NCBI RefSeq assembly: GCF_910591885.1
Contig: NC_063277.1
Location: forward strand, 18,805,664 to 18,869,663
DNA: 64,000 nucleotides
From: Bombus terrestris
Lineage: Eukaryota; Arthropoda; Insecta; Hymenoptera; Apidae
Direction: 5' to 3'
In this document: one piece after another, positions 1-12,044 of the stretch
Layout of the letters: each line of letters opens with the position of its first letter
How positions within the stretch are numbered: the first letter of the stretch is position 1
Translations under genes and position numbers: made by a program
The notes under the pieces: generated by a model
The model's input: only the letters and a program-made list of their open reading frames with translations
Databases searched by the model: none
Told to the model about the DNA's origin: nothing

Positions 1-516
1 ATTTATATATCTACAATTCTAAGCTCGATACGACATGTTTGTAGTTTTTTTTAACTTGTCAACTTTGATAATTGGAATTTAATCTCATTCCATTAACATT
101 TATCATAGATGAATAATTTGCGTATTTTAATATTTATAAATATACAAACCTACCTATACACGATGTGAAATTTCAACAAATTATTATTGCCAAAAAGATC
201 AATTGTATGGCCTTGAAAGCAAAACGCGTCGGCGACGAATCGATCAAAGATTTAAACCAACCACCGTGAGAAATTCAAAAGTTGTACAAAAGCTAGGCAG
301 CTTCCCGACAACTCTCCTCTGAAAAATAATTGCTTTCGAGGGTCCCCTTTCATCCGCGATGGTACAAAGCGTGCAGCTGTTGCTCCGAGTCAGCTGACAC
401 GAAATGTAACCACCTTACTGGTAAACAGGGATATTGGTATTATCAAATACCATCTACGCATCAAGTAATTTTTACATTTACCTTCGCACGATATAAGAAA
501 ATTAGTTACGGAAGAT

Positions 517-540
517 TGACAGACAGACAGACAGACAGAG
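517..540. repeat. (GACA)n microsatellite
   Basis: Short tandem tetranucleotide GACA, about five to six copies, in probable slingshot intron. Confidence 0.85.
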
Positions 541-1540
541 ATTATTATCGTAAATATATTTTTGCGCATTATATACATTCTCTAATATACAAATACTCAT
601 AATATATAAATACTAAACTTATTTAAATTAAGAAAATCTGCAACGGAAGATATGTAAAAGCACTGAAGAGTAATATTTCAACGAAGAATTACCTTTTGCT
701 CTAAAATCGACTAAATGCTAATTCTGTATTAAGGTGATTTTGGGAAATAAAATTACTATATACGCGGCGTATATTCCTAACATATTTCACTGGAACACAA
801 CACAAAAATAGAATTTATGCGCACGTGAGTCAAATTGAGGATCGTGGCGGAATGAGACTCACAGAATTACTCGAGCCAGCCTCTCCGATTTGCATGCTAT
901 TTCCGAAAATAAGATGTCCAATAAGAGGAAAATGAACGACATGTGGATTTCGACCCCTGAGCACCTCGCCTTTGCGAACACAGTACGATCATTTCTGCTA
1001 ACGCTAGAATCCCGGATGCGCTCGTTTTCATTTCGATAAACACTATTTCTAACCATTTAAAACTACTAGCTTTTTGTAGCTTAATATTAGTTCGCTATAT
1101 GTTGAATTTTAAATAAAATATGTTAATTTTATAATCTTCGACAATCATGTATAGAATTATTGGTTAATCTTTATATTTAGCAAATAGAATAGAAAGATGA
1201 TTAAATACGATTCGACGAAACAGTAACGCGTAACAAGTGAAAATAAAACTTAAAAGTAAGAACATATAGGCACTTTTTTTACATGAATTAGATAGTAATA
1301 AACATGTACACATATATGCACGAAATGGCTAAACGGTAAATACACTAGTAGAGTGAAATTTTTGGGATTCCAGTGTTAAATTGTTTCGATCGTTCCTAGC
1401 TTCGAAAACCAACTTTACGTAATATCCGCAAGGTCTTTGCGCAATTTCAAATATTAGCGATCCTTTGCACAGAAATTCACAGAAATCCACAGAACGTAAA
1501 ACAGATAGAATTTACTGAATTTATAACGAATTCTATTAAA

Positions 1541-1597
1541 AGAGAGAGAGAGAGAGAGGGGGGGGGAGGGAGAGAGACAGACAGACAGACAGAGAAA
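1541..1597. repeat. (GA)n / G-run / (CAGA)n compound microsatellite
   Basis: A GA dinucleotide run passes into a run of G and then into tandem CAGA. It is purine-rich on the plus strand. Confidence 0.85.
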
Positions 1598-4303
1598 GGA
1601 AGAGTCGAGTCTCTACGTACGTACATTACACATACAAAGTCCTAGGCAATATTTTGATTTGAGAAACAAACAAAACGAAATTTGTTGAATTTCAGTTATC
1701 TCACTGTTCACGTCGACTATCCTAGCACAAAGTTCATTCACGGTAAAAATTCACTATCAAAGTGCATTTATAAGAAAAGACTGAAACGCACAAATGCCGT
1801 GAATCGATCATATATGGAAGAAAATGTTTATTCAAAAGCTATTGATCGACATTTACTTCCTAGTAAAGCGTACATTTCTTTTATCGTGGATTGTAAGTAA
1901 ACTGATTGTGAGATCTACTCTGTATACCTGAAAGCTCGAATACATTATCTCCATATTCTCGTTTTCTGTAATTGAGTATTAGCATCAAGGTCAAACGAGA
2001 GAATAAGACCGAAATATTTTAAACACGTAAATACAAATTAATAATAATTTGTTTATTATAACCCTTTTAGGATAATTTCAAACGCCTATTTCGTATTTTT
2101 TCCCATCCAAAAATCCGAGCAAATTTTTCTTGTCAAATAAATAATCCCGAAACATTCGGAGGTTAGTGTGAGTTTCGATAAACCGATAACTAAATCGAAG
2201 ACCGCGGCGTTCGGAAACAGCGAACTGGCTCAGACGTGATCGATACTCGCTGAAATATCGATCTTTCCTCGAACAGTCATCTCTACCACGAACAATACAC
2301 AGTCAATGTCTGGTTTATGGACACATTATTCTATTCACATCGCTGCAGGACGCATAACGCATTGTGAGAATGCACGCGTTTACAAAGAAACCACTTTTCC
2401 TTTCCCATGATTCCCAGTGGACGAAGAAAGACGAGAAAAAGAAATAAAAATAGAGAAGCATCGCAAGAACTGTACCTGATATACTGGATATATCCATGTC
2501 TGGCGTCTTCGAGGAGGAACCCCGGGTTCCGCATCTCGACGCTCTCGAAGACCATCGAATCAACACATGCCACGAGCCAGCGAGCATAAACCTCTTTCCA
2601 CGAGTCACGAGATTCGATCATTCGACGAATCTAGACACTGCACACCGATTCACTTCATGGCTCACGGATCCGTTCACAAACGATGCTTCGAGGAGAAGCA
2701 TCTTACACTATTATCGGAAATCTCGACCATCGCGTGCGAGAAAACTGATCACCAAAAATCCTTCGTTCCGAGTCCATCGGTCGGTAAAGAAGGGACTTGA
2801 ACGGAGACACTTGGAAATTCGGTGGCGCGAACTACGCGTTAGTCAGAATCCGATAAGGGCACGCGATAAAATGAGATACAACAACGTGTTCAAACAACTG
2901 AGAAAGAACAAAACGGAATAGATGTTCACGATTCAACGTACGCGAGGCAACTGAAGTACGGAGCGAATCGTGGAACAGTGGGAGTCCGGTTATACCTCTC
3001 GTTCCCTCGCCCCTCCATCTCGCCACTATTCGCACCGCAACCGACCCTAACCTAACCTATCGGACCGAAATGCGAGTCGGTCGATCGAGGAAAGCGTGCA
3101 AGTGTGGAAGCATGGAAAACGGAGGGAAGGACGTGTTCCATGGCACCATAACACATTTCCGCCCTCTGTTTACGATTCTCTGTGTATCTATATACAATTT
3201 CTTTGCGCATGCGTTCCGCTTCTACCTTTGTCCCTTGTCCGTTGGTCTCTTATCGTAGTTTAGAACGAATCGAGATGTTGCTTGGAAAATAGGGGATACG
3301 CTTGCAAAATGTAGATAAAAGGAAATGACACTCGAAGGCAAACAGGAAGGAATTACAGCGTCGATCTGTTACAGAATATAAAAATACATATATTTATTCC
3401 CCTATTTCAGGACCCGCCTCGTTCTCCTCGGGATGTCAAAGAACGGCAGATATAGTGAAAATTAGGGAGAATCTAATATGAAATATGTTCCAATCTCAAA
3501 GAGGTATCGATCTGTAGAGAGCTGACAAAACGAAGAACAATTTTCCAAGTATCGTTACAAATTATAAATTACAGTTTCAATAAAAATATACTTTCGACCC
3601 TTTTCGGCCCTTTATTATTTTTATATGTTGTTACTTTTATGTTATACGACGGTATTCAATTAAATATTACACAATACGTAATAGACAGCAAAATGTATGT
3701 ATATCACGAATCCACAGTATTTTCATCTTGGGTAGATACAAAGGAAGACCTTGAGAATTTTCTGTCATGCGTTTCACCCTCGACGGAGCACCGAGATTTC
3801 AGATATACGCAACCATAGTTCTTTTTTTCTCTCTGCTTGTACGTGTGCATATCCATTCACAATCACAAAAGCTCGTATCTACGAAGGCGTAAACCATCAG
3901 CTATATTTTTCTTTTCTCTCGTTTTAAATCTGATCGCCAGACGGTGAGCCGCCAAAAATTTTTACCATCCGATGAACGTAGACAAAGGAGAACTCGTCTG
4001 ATCGTTAACTCGATCGCTAATCCACTCACCCGCACGGCGTCGTCTGCTGCGTTTCCCTCTTTTCTCTCCCCTTGCGCAACCCTTTGCTCTTTCCACGCAC
4101 AAACCCATGTAATCGATGACTGCTTATTTTTTCACAGTTTGGTGGTTGATCATGGACTTTAATCGCCTTGAAAGAGTAGCGAGCCGACGCCAATAGAAAA
4201 ACGAATAGAAACGAATAGAAACGAAGCGTGTAACTATCGATCGCTTTGATATTGAATGATAGTTATTAACGTTGCTTTTGATTTATTTATAATCATTAAA
4301 CTG

Positions 4304-4329
4304 TTTTTTTTTTTTTTTTTTTTTTTTTT
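4304..4329. repeat. Poly-T tract
   Basis: About 26 consecutive T. There is no retroposon-like sequence next to it that I can recognise. Confidence 0.85.
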
Positions 4330-5778
4330 AATGAAGAAGCTCGTTGCCGTATAGAAGATATTAAGAAGAAAACAATGCGGGATTATTTTATGTTATCAAA
4401 ACTTGAAAATCTTACTCGCAATGAATTGGTGAATCATTGTTTGAAACGAAGAGACCACAACCTTCCAGTGCGGTGTTCCTTACGATCGTATAGACTATAG
4501 ATGGATTATACAGATTGTCGCGCAATGGATACTGAAATCCTTGGAAAGTGATATCAATTGTCCAGAAATCTAGCGATGCCTACTCCGATTGTGTCAACAA
4601 AGAATATATCACGTCTATTGAATTTTTCCTTCTGAAACGCGATACGACGTGACGCTCGTATTTGCATAACTCTAACGAGAGTACTTGATTTGCAAATCCA
4701 TGAGGAAATCGGTACAATTGTACAGCACAAAAATGTATTAAAGCACAAAATATTAAAAATCTACTAAATATTTATTGAACAAAAATATCTAGTTATAAAG
4801 CTATAATTCAACGTTTCAATTTTAAGCTAACCAAGCATCACAATTGTTGAATATCGATACCGCCTCTGGAACATCGTCGACAGGAAATACGCGCGACCTT
4901 TCGAACCAGTCAACGAGAAAAATTCGCGTCTGCGATAGAAACATAAATAGCGAGTGTTTTGTGCGTCTCATTACCAAGCCCATTGACAAGTGGGCGATAA
5001 ACAGAGAGTACAGTGAAGAATCTAACAGCAGCTGCGGCTGCACGAGTCGAAGGTGAATGACCTCTAAAGAGAACTACAAACTAAAAAAATCAATGTATAT
5101 CCAGCCACGGATGTACTTATCGACGGTTATAGGAAAAATCAAAAACGATAGATACATTGGAAGAATTCTATGCTTTAACTTTTACGATTCGAATGGCGTT
5201 CGAATAAATTTCCACCTAGCTTACAATTTAAATACAATTTTGTGCTTCATTCGTATCGTAGGTATCGCAAAAACTATTTCGTTAACGTTAAAAGAAATTT
5301 AATCGAATTGTCACATGCATCGAATACAATCGTTTATTGGATTTTCAAATAAGACGTCACATTTTATTAAAGGTTTCACGAATATTTGCGAAATTCGATT
5401 GAAATGAAACACCCTGTACGGCTGTCGCTTTCCTCGGTAAGTGTATCTAAATGGCGTAACGGCCGTGTAGACACGCTCCGCATTTTACCGTGCGCATCTT
5501 CTGTGCGTTCAGCATCGAGCAAAAACCAGGGAAGAAATGCAGAAAGTGCCATGCATTACGTAAATACTCGGGCACAATAAGATACGCAAGGTGTTATTCT
5601 CTCTCGGACACGGTTGTGTTTAGTCTGTTTCACGCAAGTTCGCACGAATCCGCTTTCAGCGGTCGTTGCGATGCCCGACGTGTTTTCTGCACGCACAAAC
5701 CATTACCTCGTTCCTGGCAACGATGCCATTTACGACCAGGGGGCAATTAATGCCGAGAAATCGTCCCGACCGGAGTCA

Positions 5779-5874
5779 CTTCTTTCCCTTCTTCTCCTGT
5801 TCTTTTCTTCTTCTTCTCTTCTTTCTTCTTTCTTCTTCTTCTTCTTCTTCTTCTTCTTCTGCTTCTGTTTCTTG
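5779..5874. repeat. (CTT)n microsatellite region
   Basis: Imperfect and then near-perfect CTT/TTC trinucleotide repeat. The Ser- and Phe-rich ORFs overlapping it are repeat translations, not genes. Confidence 0.85.
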
Positions 5875-7126
5875 TGAATGAGGAGTATCAAACACGCAAG
5901 ATTCATTAGTAACAATGGCTTAGGAAAAGAAAGTCAAACTTAAAGAGGAACCGTATTTTGAAATGTTGCCGCTTTCCAAATGACTTTTTAAATTTGTAAA
6001 TTTTGAATTCGAAAAGAATCGTCGATTCCTATAGCGTTCCGATAAGCTAAAATAAAAAGTCGAATGAAATTCACAACTTAATTTTATAAAAAAAAAAAGG
6101 AATCCATTGTTTGTATTTGTTTAAGAACTTAGTCCGTTATAACGTCAATTTTCATCATTGTTCAGATGACTGATTGGATTAGAATGATATGCTAGTTTAA
6201 CAACAGCTTCTACGTGCCATGATTAATAACAGCATACCGTGCTTTTTTGTTTCTTCCGTGCAGCTAATGCAATATTCAATGCAGTCTGCAGGATTATTCT
6301 ACGTATTAATTATCGGTGTGTAGATATAGGCTTAGGCGTTTACTCAACGGTACCCGAAGTGTAAACCTTGATAACATCTCGCATAAAAATCTTGTAATTG
6401 ACGAGACTTTCGTCAGTTTAATAGATATACTAACAATTGGGCTTAATAATCGCGTAGCATCTACATTTGTTTTATCTTATAAATATTTTATTCTATTACA
6501 CCATAACGTGACACATGTATGTATATGTATATCTTTAGAAATCATCGACAATTTTCAAACGTAATTTACATTATACACGTTTTCCCACGTACAATTAATA
6601 GCTGCACGCCATCTTCAACTTACTTATCCATTTTTTAAAAATAGAAACGTTTCGTTCGCTGATACCATGGTTTTCAGTTACTCGGCTGCCACTGTATCAT
6701 GAAACAAACTCATTCCGACACGCAACAGCGATTCTATATTTAATATGTTTTTGCCCCATGGAGAGCATCAAAGAGCGGAGATACCGCGTAGTACGTACAT
6801 ATTTTGAATCTATGCTGTTTACTCGTGCAAAGTGCCATCGGTATTGTCCAAGCGGGCATCGTTAACGAAGGAAAAGATATGCAACGTCCGGCCATTATTC
6901 TCAACGAGAGTGGCGGGTCTTTGTTAGTGAAATTTACGAACGACCGAGAATTCCGTTCAAGGTAGACTACCTTGGTCGGCTTCGATATCCAGACGGGTCG
7001 TCAGAACTATTCGCAACCTGTGTTTCTCCTTTTCACCTGATGCGAGCGGCACAATGGACGTTACAAGTGAAAACTCGATATTTAAGCGCGATTGTTCCTT
7101 AAATACGAACGCACATGCCTGATTAC

Positions 7127-7153
7127 TCGATCGCTCGATCGCTCGATCGCTCG
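7127..7153. repeat. 8-bp tandem repeat (TCGATCGC)
   Basis: About three copies of an 8-bp unit rich in GATC/CGATCG palindromes. Confidence 0.8.
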
Positions 7154-8545
7154 AATTTTCCGATCCTTCGAAAATTTGTACAGGTTTCACCTAATAAAGA
7201 TCATTAATCAAGAAATTATATAGGAAAGCTAAGAAAATGTAACATGTTCCACGGAAAGAAATACAATTTCACCAGAATCGAGTACGATGCTCAGCGATGC
7301 TCCGACAACAGGGATTGTGGTGCACTTTCACGTTCCGTATGACATACCGTCAATTCAATACCCGACCGCAAACTTATTAGCGTCTGCGACGGGAAATAAA
7401 CCGAACGGAGCTTCGTGCGGAGGTTTGCCGTCTTCAAAAGGAAAACTTCCTTCCATTGTTGACGACGTTTCTTCCGGACGATGGAACTTAATACAGGATT
7501 CAATATTTGAAAGATAATTATGCTTTCTTTAATGTATCAAAGAGTTTCTATATTTAGAGACATACAACAACATATATTTTATCGTTCGGTTGATATCGAA
7601 CTTGAAGTTTAATCATAAAGATGCAAGTTTGCTTGATCTATACACGAAGAGTAGTTGTCCCGATCATCTTTCTTCGACGATTCCTAGAAACTTTCTAACT
7701 TTTCCGAATTTTACCGAATTTATACTTATATATCGAATTTTATCACAGGCCTACATTCTAACTATTCCAAAAGAACTGTAGTCAGATCCCGTAAGCAGGA
7801 GGAGCGGATTTCACGATAATAAACAACGCACAAATAATCAGCGTTTTGTTCATTCGCGCCCAAGCCAAATCGAATTACTCCAAAGACACGTTCAATTATA
7901 CGTAAAATACTGCCGACGGGACGATCATTCGTTTTCGCGCGTCCATAAATCTGCCTCGTTTGTATGTGAGAACACTCTCTTATATAGAGCTTCTCGTTTC
8001 ATCTACAATCTACGACGATCTACACGCATCGACCACCTTTGTCGAACCGTTTACGGGGTGTACATTTTCAGTCTATTAGATCGATCGAAAAATCCGACTC
8101 TTTTCTATCTTTGGAAAGGAAGAAATCCAAAGACTATCGTAGACAAAAAGTGAAATTTTCAGCATTTGAAAAATAAACTTTGCGAAACATGGATTTCTCG
8201 ATCCTTCCAAGAACGAATTGAATGTTCCAACTCGCCAAAGATCTAATAAGTAATTTTTTAGTATCCAAATGATCGATAGATTTCGATTAAATGCTTATGT
8301 TCATAAAAGTAATATCATTTCTCGATCAGTTGCTATTTATCAGTTGCTAGCTATCGAAAATAGGACACCCTATATGTGTACGACAATCATAATTCTCATG
8401 TCGTACAAAGTTTTTTCGTTTGACTCGCATGACACGAGCCTATCTCGAAGAGAATAAGCACGCGAAAGCACCCAATATCAGCGACGATTCTCTTTCCACC
8501 ATGAAGAGGAAACCATTCCTTTGACTGGGTCGGACTATTTCGCGT

Positions 8546-8580
8546 CGTGACCTTTAACTTCAGCTAGGCTAAAGGTCACG
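8546..8580. repeat. Perfect 11-bp inverted repeat with nuclear-receptor-like half-sites
   Basis: Arms at 8546-8556 and 8570-8580 are perfect reverse complements, separated by 13 nt. Each arm carries AAAGGTCA, the core of a nuclear-receptor half-site, arranged back to back (everted). It could be a cis-regulatory element in the slingshot intron or a short hairpin. It is seen directly in the sequence; function is inference. Confidence 0.6.
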
Positions 8581-10907
8581 TATCTGTTTATAAAACGGTT
8601 TTCTAAATGGCTTGGCCAAAAATAGTGTACAAAGCATCGAAGCTGCTAGAAACTATCATCGATACACGTTTTCGAAATGTAATTTACGTGATTTAAAAAT
8701 TATTTTTGGAAAGAAAGGAAAGAAAGCTATCGCAGCAAAAAGATCTATTGTACGAACATTTACAATCTTCTTCTACTCGAAAGATAGACACCGCTGATGT
8801 TAGACTTGCTGGTCATATCGTATCGTAAAAGTTTTCGGACTTTTTAGCGAAGCATCGTCCCATCCCTGTGCTATCTCAAATTCAAAAAACGTTTTGTTTC
8901 TCGTCGCGAAAGATGTGAAAAACGTCGTCTGGGACAATTGGCCTGATCTCCCAAACTGTGAAAGTGCGTCGCCGTTCACGAAACGAGGAACCTTCTTTTC
9001 CGGCACCTTTCCTGACTCTCAGAGAGGGTGATGATATTACACGGTCGCGACTTACACAGATTACGCAACCCGCAGCGTAGAAAGTCGAACGATTAAGGCA
9101 AGAAAAGAGACGAGCTCGCTTCGACTTCCTGCAAATTAACGAATGTTTACATCGCAAAGACTCGAGGAAGTTCGCACGAGACTTTCCTTAGGCCGTGGAT
9201 CTGGCTTAATTGAATTATTGCCAGAAGAAGGAAGCCGCGGGGACGAGAAGTCTTTTTCCCAAGAAAGGAACTCGTCTGCCTGATTAAGTAACAGTTCCTT
9301 GTCCTGAAATTATTTCCTGAGAACCGAGTTCGCGAACGCTTGCTTTCGATTAATTTGATCCGGCGCGTCGCACCGAGGAAATCGAACGGTGCTTACTTAA
9401 CCTAAGTACGCTTATCGTTAGACTCCGGATGTTCATGCAAATGGATAGTTTCATAGAATGCAAATAGGGAAATTAAAACTATATAGACATTTTCTGTGTG
9501 GATCGGAAGATTTCCATTTATTAGAAAGATTAAAACGAGTCATAAAAGACTTGTGACAAATACAGGATAATTGGATATGAAATAGCAAACTAAGGGAAGG
9601 TTAAAATTGGTATACAAATGGTCTATACGAATGGTCATATACGAATATTACAGTAAAATTTGAATAGCAATTTCTCATCACGTACCTAACGGTCACATAT
9701 TCTGATTCACACAGAATCTATGAGAGTCACATAATACACGTTACACCTATACATGGTCGTTGTCAATTATACTTTCTTTTGTTCGCCACTGTGGAACACT
9801 TATGCCAAATTTCGATCAAGCTGATCCGTCAGAGGTAAAAGAGGAAAAAAGAAAAAGCACGACTGAATATAAATATCTATCGAAAACTCATTGAAAATGT
9901 CGCGTCATACAGATTATCCCGTTTGCACGACAACATTCGCTTCTCGATAGTCAAAAGATGGTTTAGATGGCTTATACTTGGCAACGAAACGTGCGACCAC
10001 AAGCCTCGAAGACAGGTTTTAATAAGAAAAAAATGTTGGCGAACGACTAGCCTCTCGGTGCAGCCACTCTGCGTGAATTTCAGCGATGAACAGTACGAGG
10101 TAAATTACAGACATTTTGCCAAGCTAACTCTTTTCGAATTAATTAGTTGATCGAATGAAAAATCGAATCGTTTACCGCATCGTGCGATAAAAATCGACAG
10201 GCTGCCGTATTAAACGTAGTATATCCGTTTACTTATTCGAAGGACAAAAACCGTTTTGGACGCAACAGAGGATTCATCCGAAGCTCGATGTTTTGAAAAC
10301 CGAAAAAGAAGGGATACCGATATAGAAATTTCTCGATATCCAAAGTTTTTTTGGCACGTATGAGGTACAAGAGGAAGAATACCAGAGAAGACCAGTTGAC
10401 AACTTTAGTGTACCCGTAGCTGTACCAGCCTTAATAGCACGAACCACGCGATTCCATCTTATCGGAGTTGTAGGCCAGAGTATGTAAACGCGTATTTACA
10501 CGCACGCACAGACGATCGCGTTCGTATATATCTTATAATACATTTAAGATGGAAGCTTCTGGACCCTTGGAAGGAAACTGGACCCCTTCGAGGGACTGAC
10601 CGACTGACAAACGCGTTTCGATTCTAACATGTAATCATGGTGCCGGTAGCCAATGACGTTTCGTATCAACTAGAAACAGGTTTAAATCGCTGTACATTTC
10701 CACCATCAAATAGAATCTCGAGCAGAAACCGACCAAGGTCTTATTCTTTATCGTTATAATTTGCCTTGCGATATAGCGCAGTCACACGATCAATCAGAAG
10801 TGAAATTAACAGGTTTCTGGTGTCGGAGCAAGCGAATTGACAGAAATACGAGGAGATAAGGTGCTGAGATTCTGGTCACGGTTGTATCAAAGGATTTTTA
10901 ATCCGAG

Positions 10908-11865
10908 TGTTTTTCCGACCAGTCGCGGAGAGACGAGATCGCGAGGAAGCGCGTCAACGGGAGTCGTAAATTCCCGTTTCGATTTGACAATCGACGCCAC
11001 GAACTGATCGATCCCCTATTTCGGTTAGGATAACAGAGATGGTTTAATTAGTATAACACTCGATTAACAGTTCGAAGATATTATGTATCCCCAATAACTT
11101 TGTAGAAAAGATAATTACGCTGGTGCGTAATGTATAAGTCAAGTAGGTGAATGACTGAAGGGTGAAAACCCGGTAAAAAAAATGTTGACTGTTCTAAAGA
11201 TAACGAACCAGTGAAGTACGGTGACGATGCTGTTGCAAAGGAAAACTCTTATTCATGTTTCACCAATTTTTACCTGATTGAACAATAACCATAAGGAACG
11301 TCTCGACTTGTTTAGTTCGTAAATTAGAGTCGTAAATTCCTGTTACGATAATCGACGCCACGAACCTAACGATCCCCTGATTTCAGTTACGAGAATAGGG
11401 GTGGTTCAAATTGAGCTTACACTGAATTAACAGGTATAAATTAATGTTTATTCCAACAACTTTGTAAAGAAGATAACATTGGTTAGGAAAGTGAGGGCAA
11501 TAGACATTGCTTCTGATTGGACAAAAGAAAGTTGCTAGTTAAACAATAAGCTTTAAAAACGATTCAGCGAATACATGTTTGTTCGGTCTGAAGGACCTTA
11601 GTTAAAAGACTCCTTGAGATTTATGATAGGTTCTTAAGACTACCGAGGATATGTAGTAAGGATGTGTAGTAAGGATATCTGGTTGCCACTTTGTCCGGGG
11701 TGTGTGACTTGGTCTAGGTAGAGTGTCGCCCGATTTAAATGTATTTTATAACAATTAAGGGCCCCAAACGGTAAAATACAAATGCCTAGTTTTATGACAG
11801 TTCCTTAGGATTATTACAATTATTCTGATGGCCGCCTCGAATGTAAAGAGCCAACGGACGTAACA
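10908..11865. mobile_element. Probable solo LTR of a retrotransposon
   Basis: The 958-bp segment begins TGTTTTT and ends GTAACA, matching the TG...CA termini of LTRs. It is flanked by CCGAG (10903-10907) and ACGAG (11866-11870), which differ at one base and could be an eroded 5-bp target-site duplication. It contains two diverged direct copies of a roughly 150-bp block starting at 10963 and 11329. No gag or pol reading frame flanks it, so a full element is absent and a solo LTR is the simplest reading. The family (Gypsy or Bel/Pao) cannot be assigned from these data, and the coding orientation is unknown. Confidence 0.4.
10963..11480. repeat. Diverged direct duplication inside the LTR candidate
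   Basis: Two blocks offset by 366 bp share GTCGTAAATTCC, then ATCGACGCCACGAAC, then GATCCCCT, TTTCAGTTA-like and AACTTTGTA-like segments in the same order. They are collinear and clearly related, but have diverged by substitutions and small indels. Confidence 0.7.
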
Positions 11866-12044
11866 ACGAGAAAGAAACGATAACAATTAAAAGGGAACAT
11901 TATCGCATGGAAATATAATATCCTTATTTTGGGAAACGACACAAAAAGATCCAAACCATATCCAGATTACCGTTCTCCAATTGAAAATATATTTGTCTGA
12001 CAACATAATAATTTTAGACATACTAATTTACGTATAAAACTCAC

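Larger units (their letters stand above)
1..12044. other. Non-coding stretch, probably slingshot intron 2 and beyond
   Basis: No ORF here combines family similarity with good splice sites. Because slingshot exon 2 ends at 12045 with a strong minus-strand donor and I cannot find the next conserved exon (the SES-F-VKGAAL region of the family) to its left, I infer that all or most of this stretch is slingshot intron. It holds simple repeats, a perfect inverted repeat at 8546-8580 and a probable solo LTR at 10908-11865, each listed separately. A somewhat CpG-richer patch at about 2160-3070 could be regulatory, but nothing specific is seen in it. Confidence 0.5.

Noticed and set aside
2315..2921. 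Cluster of overlapping ORFs on both strands
   Set aside because: Several frames are open at once in a CpG-richer patch; none shows domains or suitable splice signals.
3040..3062. CCTAACCTAACCTA resembling the insect telomeric repeat (TTAGG)n
   Set aside because: Only two to three units; far too short to be an interstitial telomere array.
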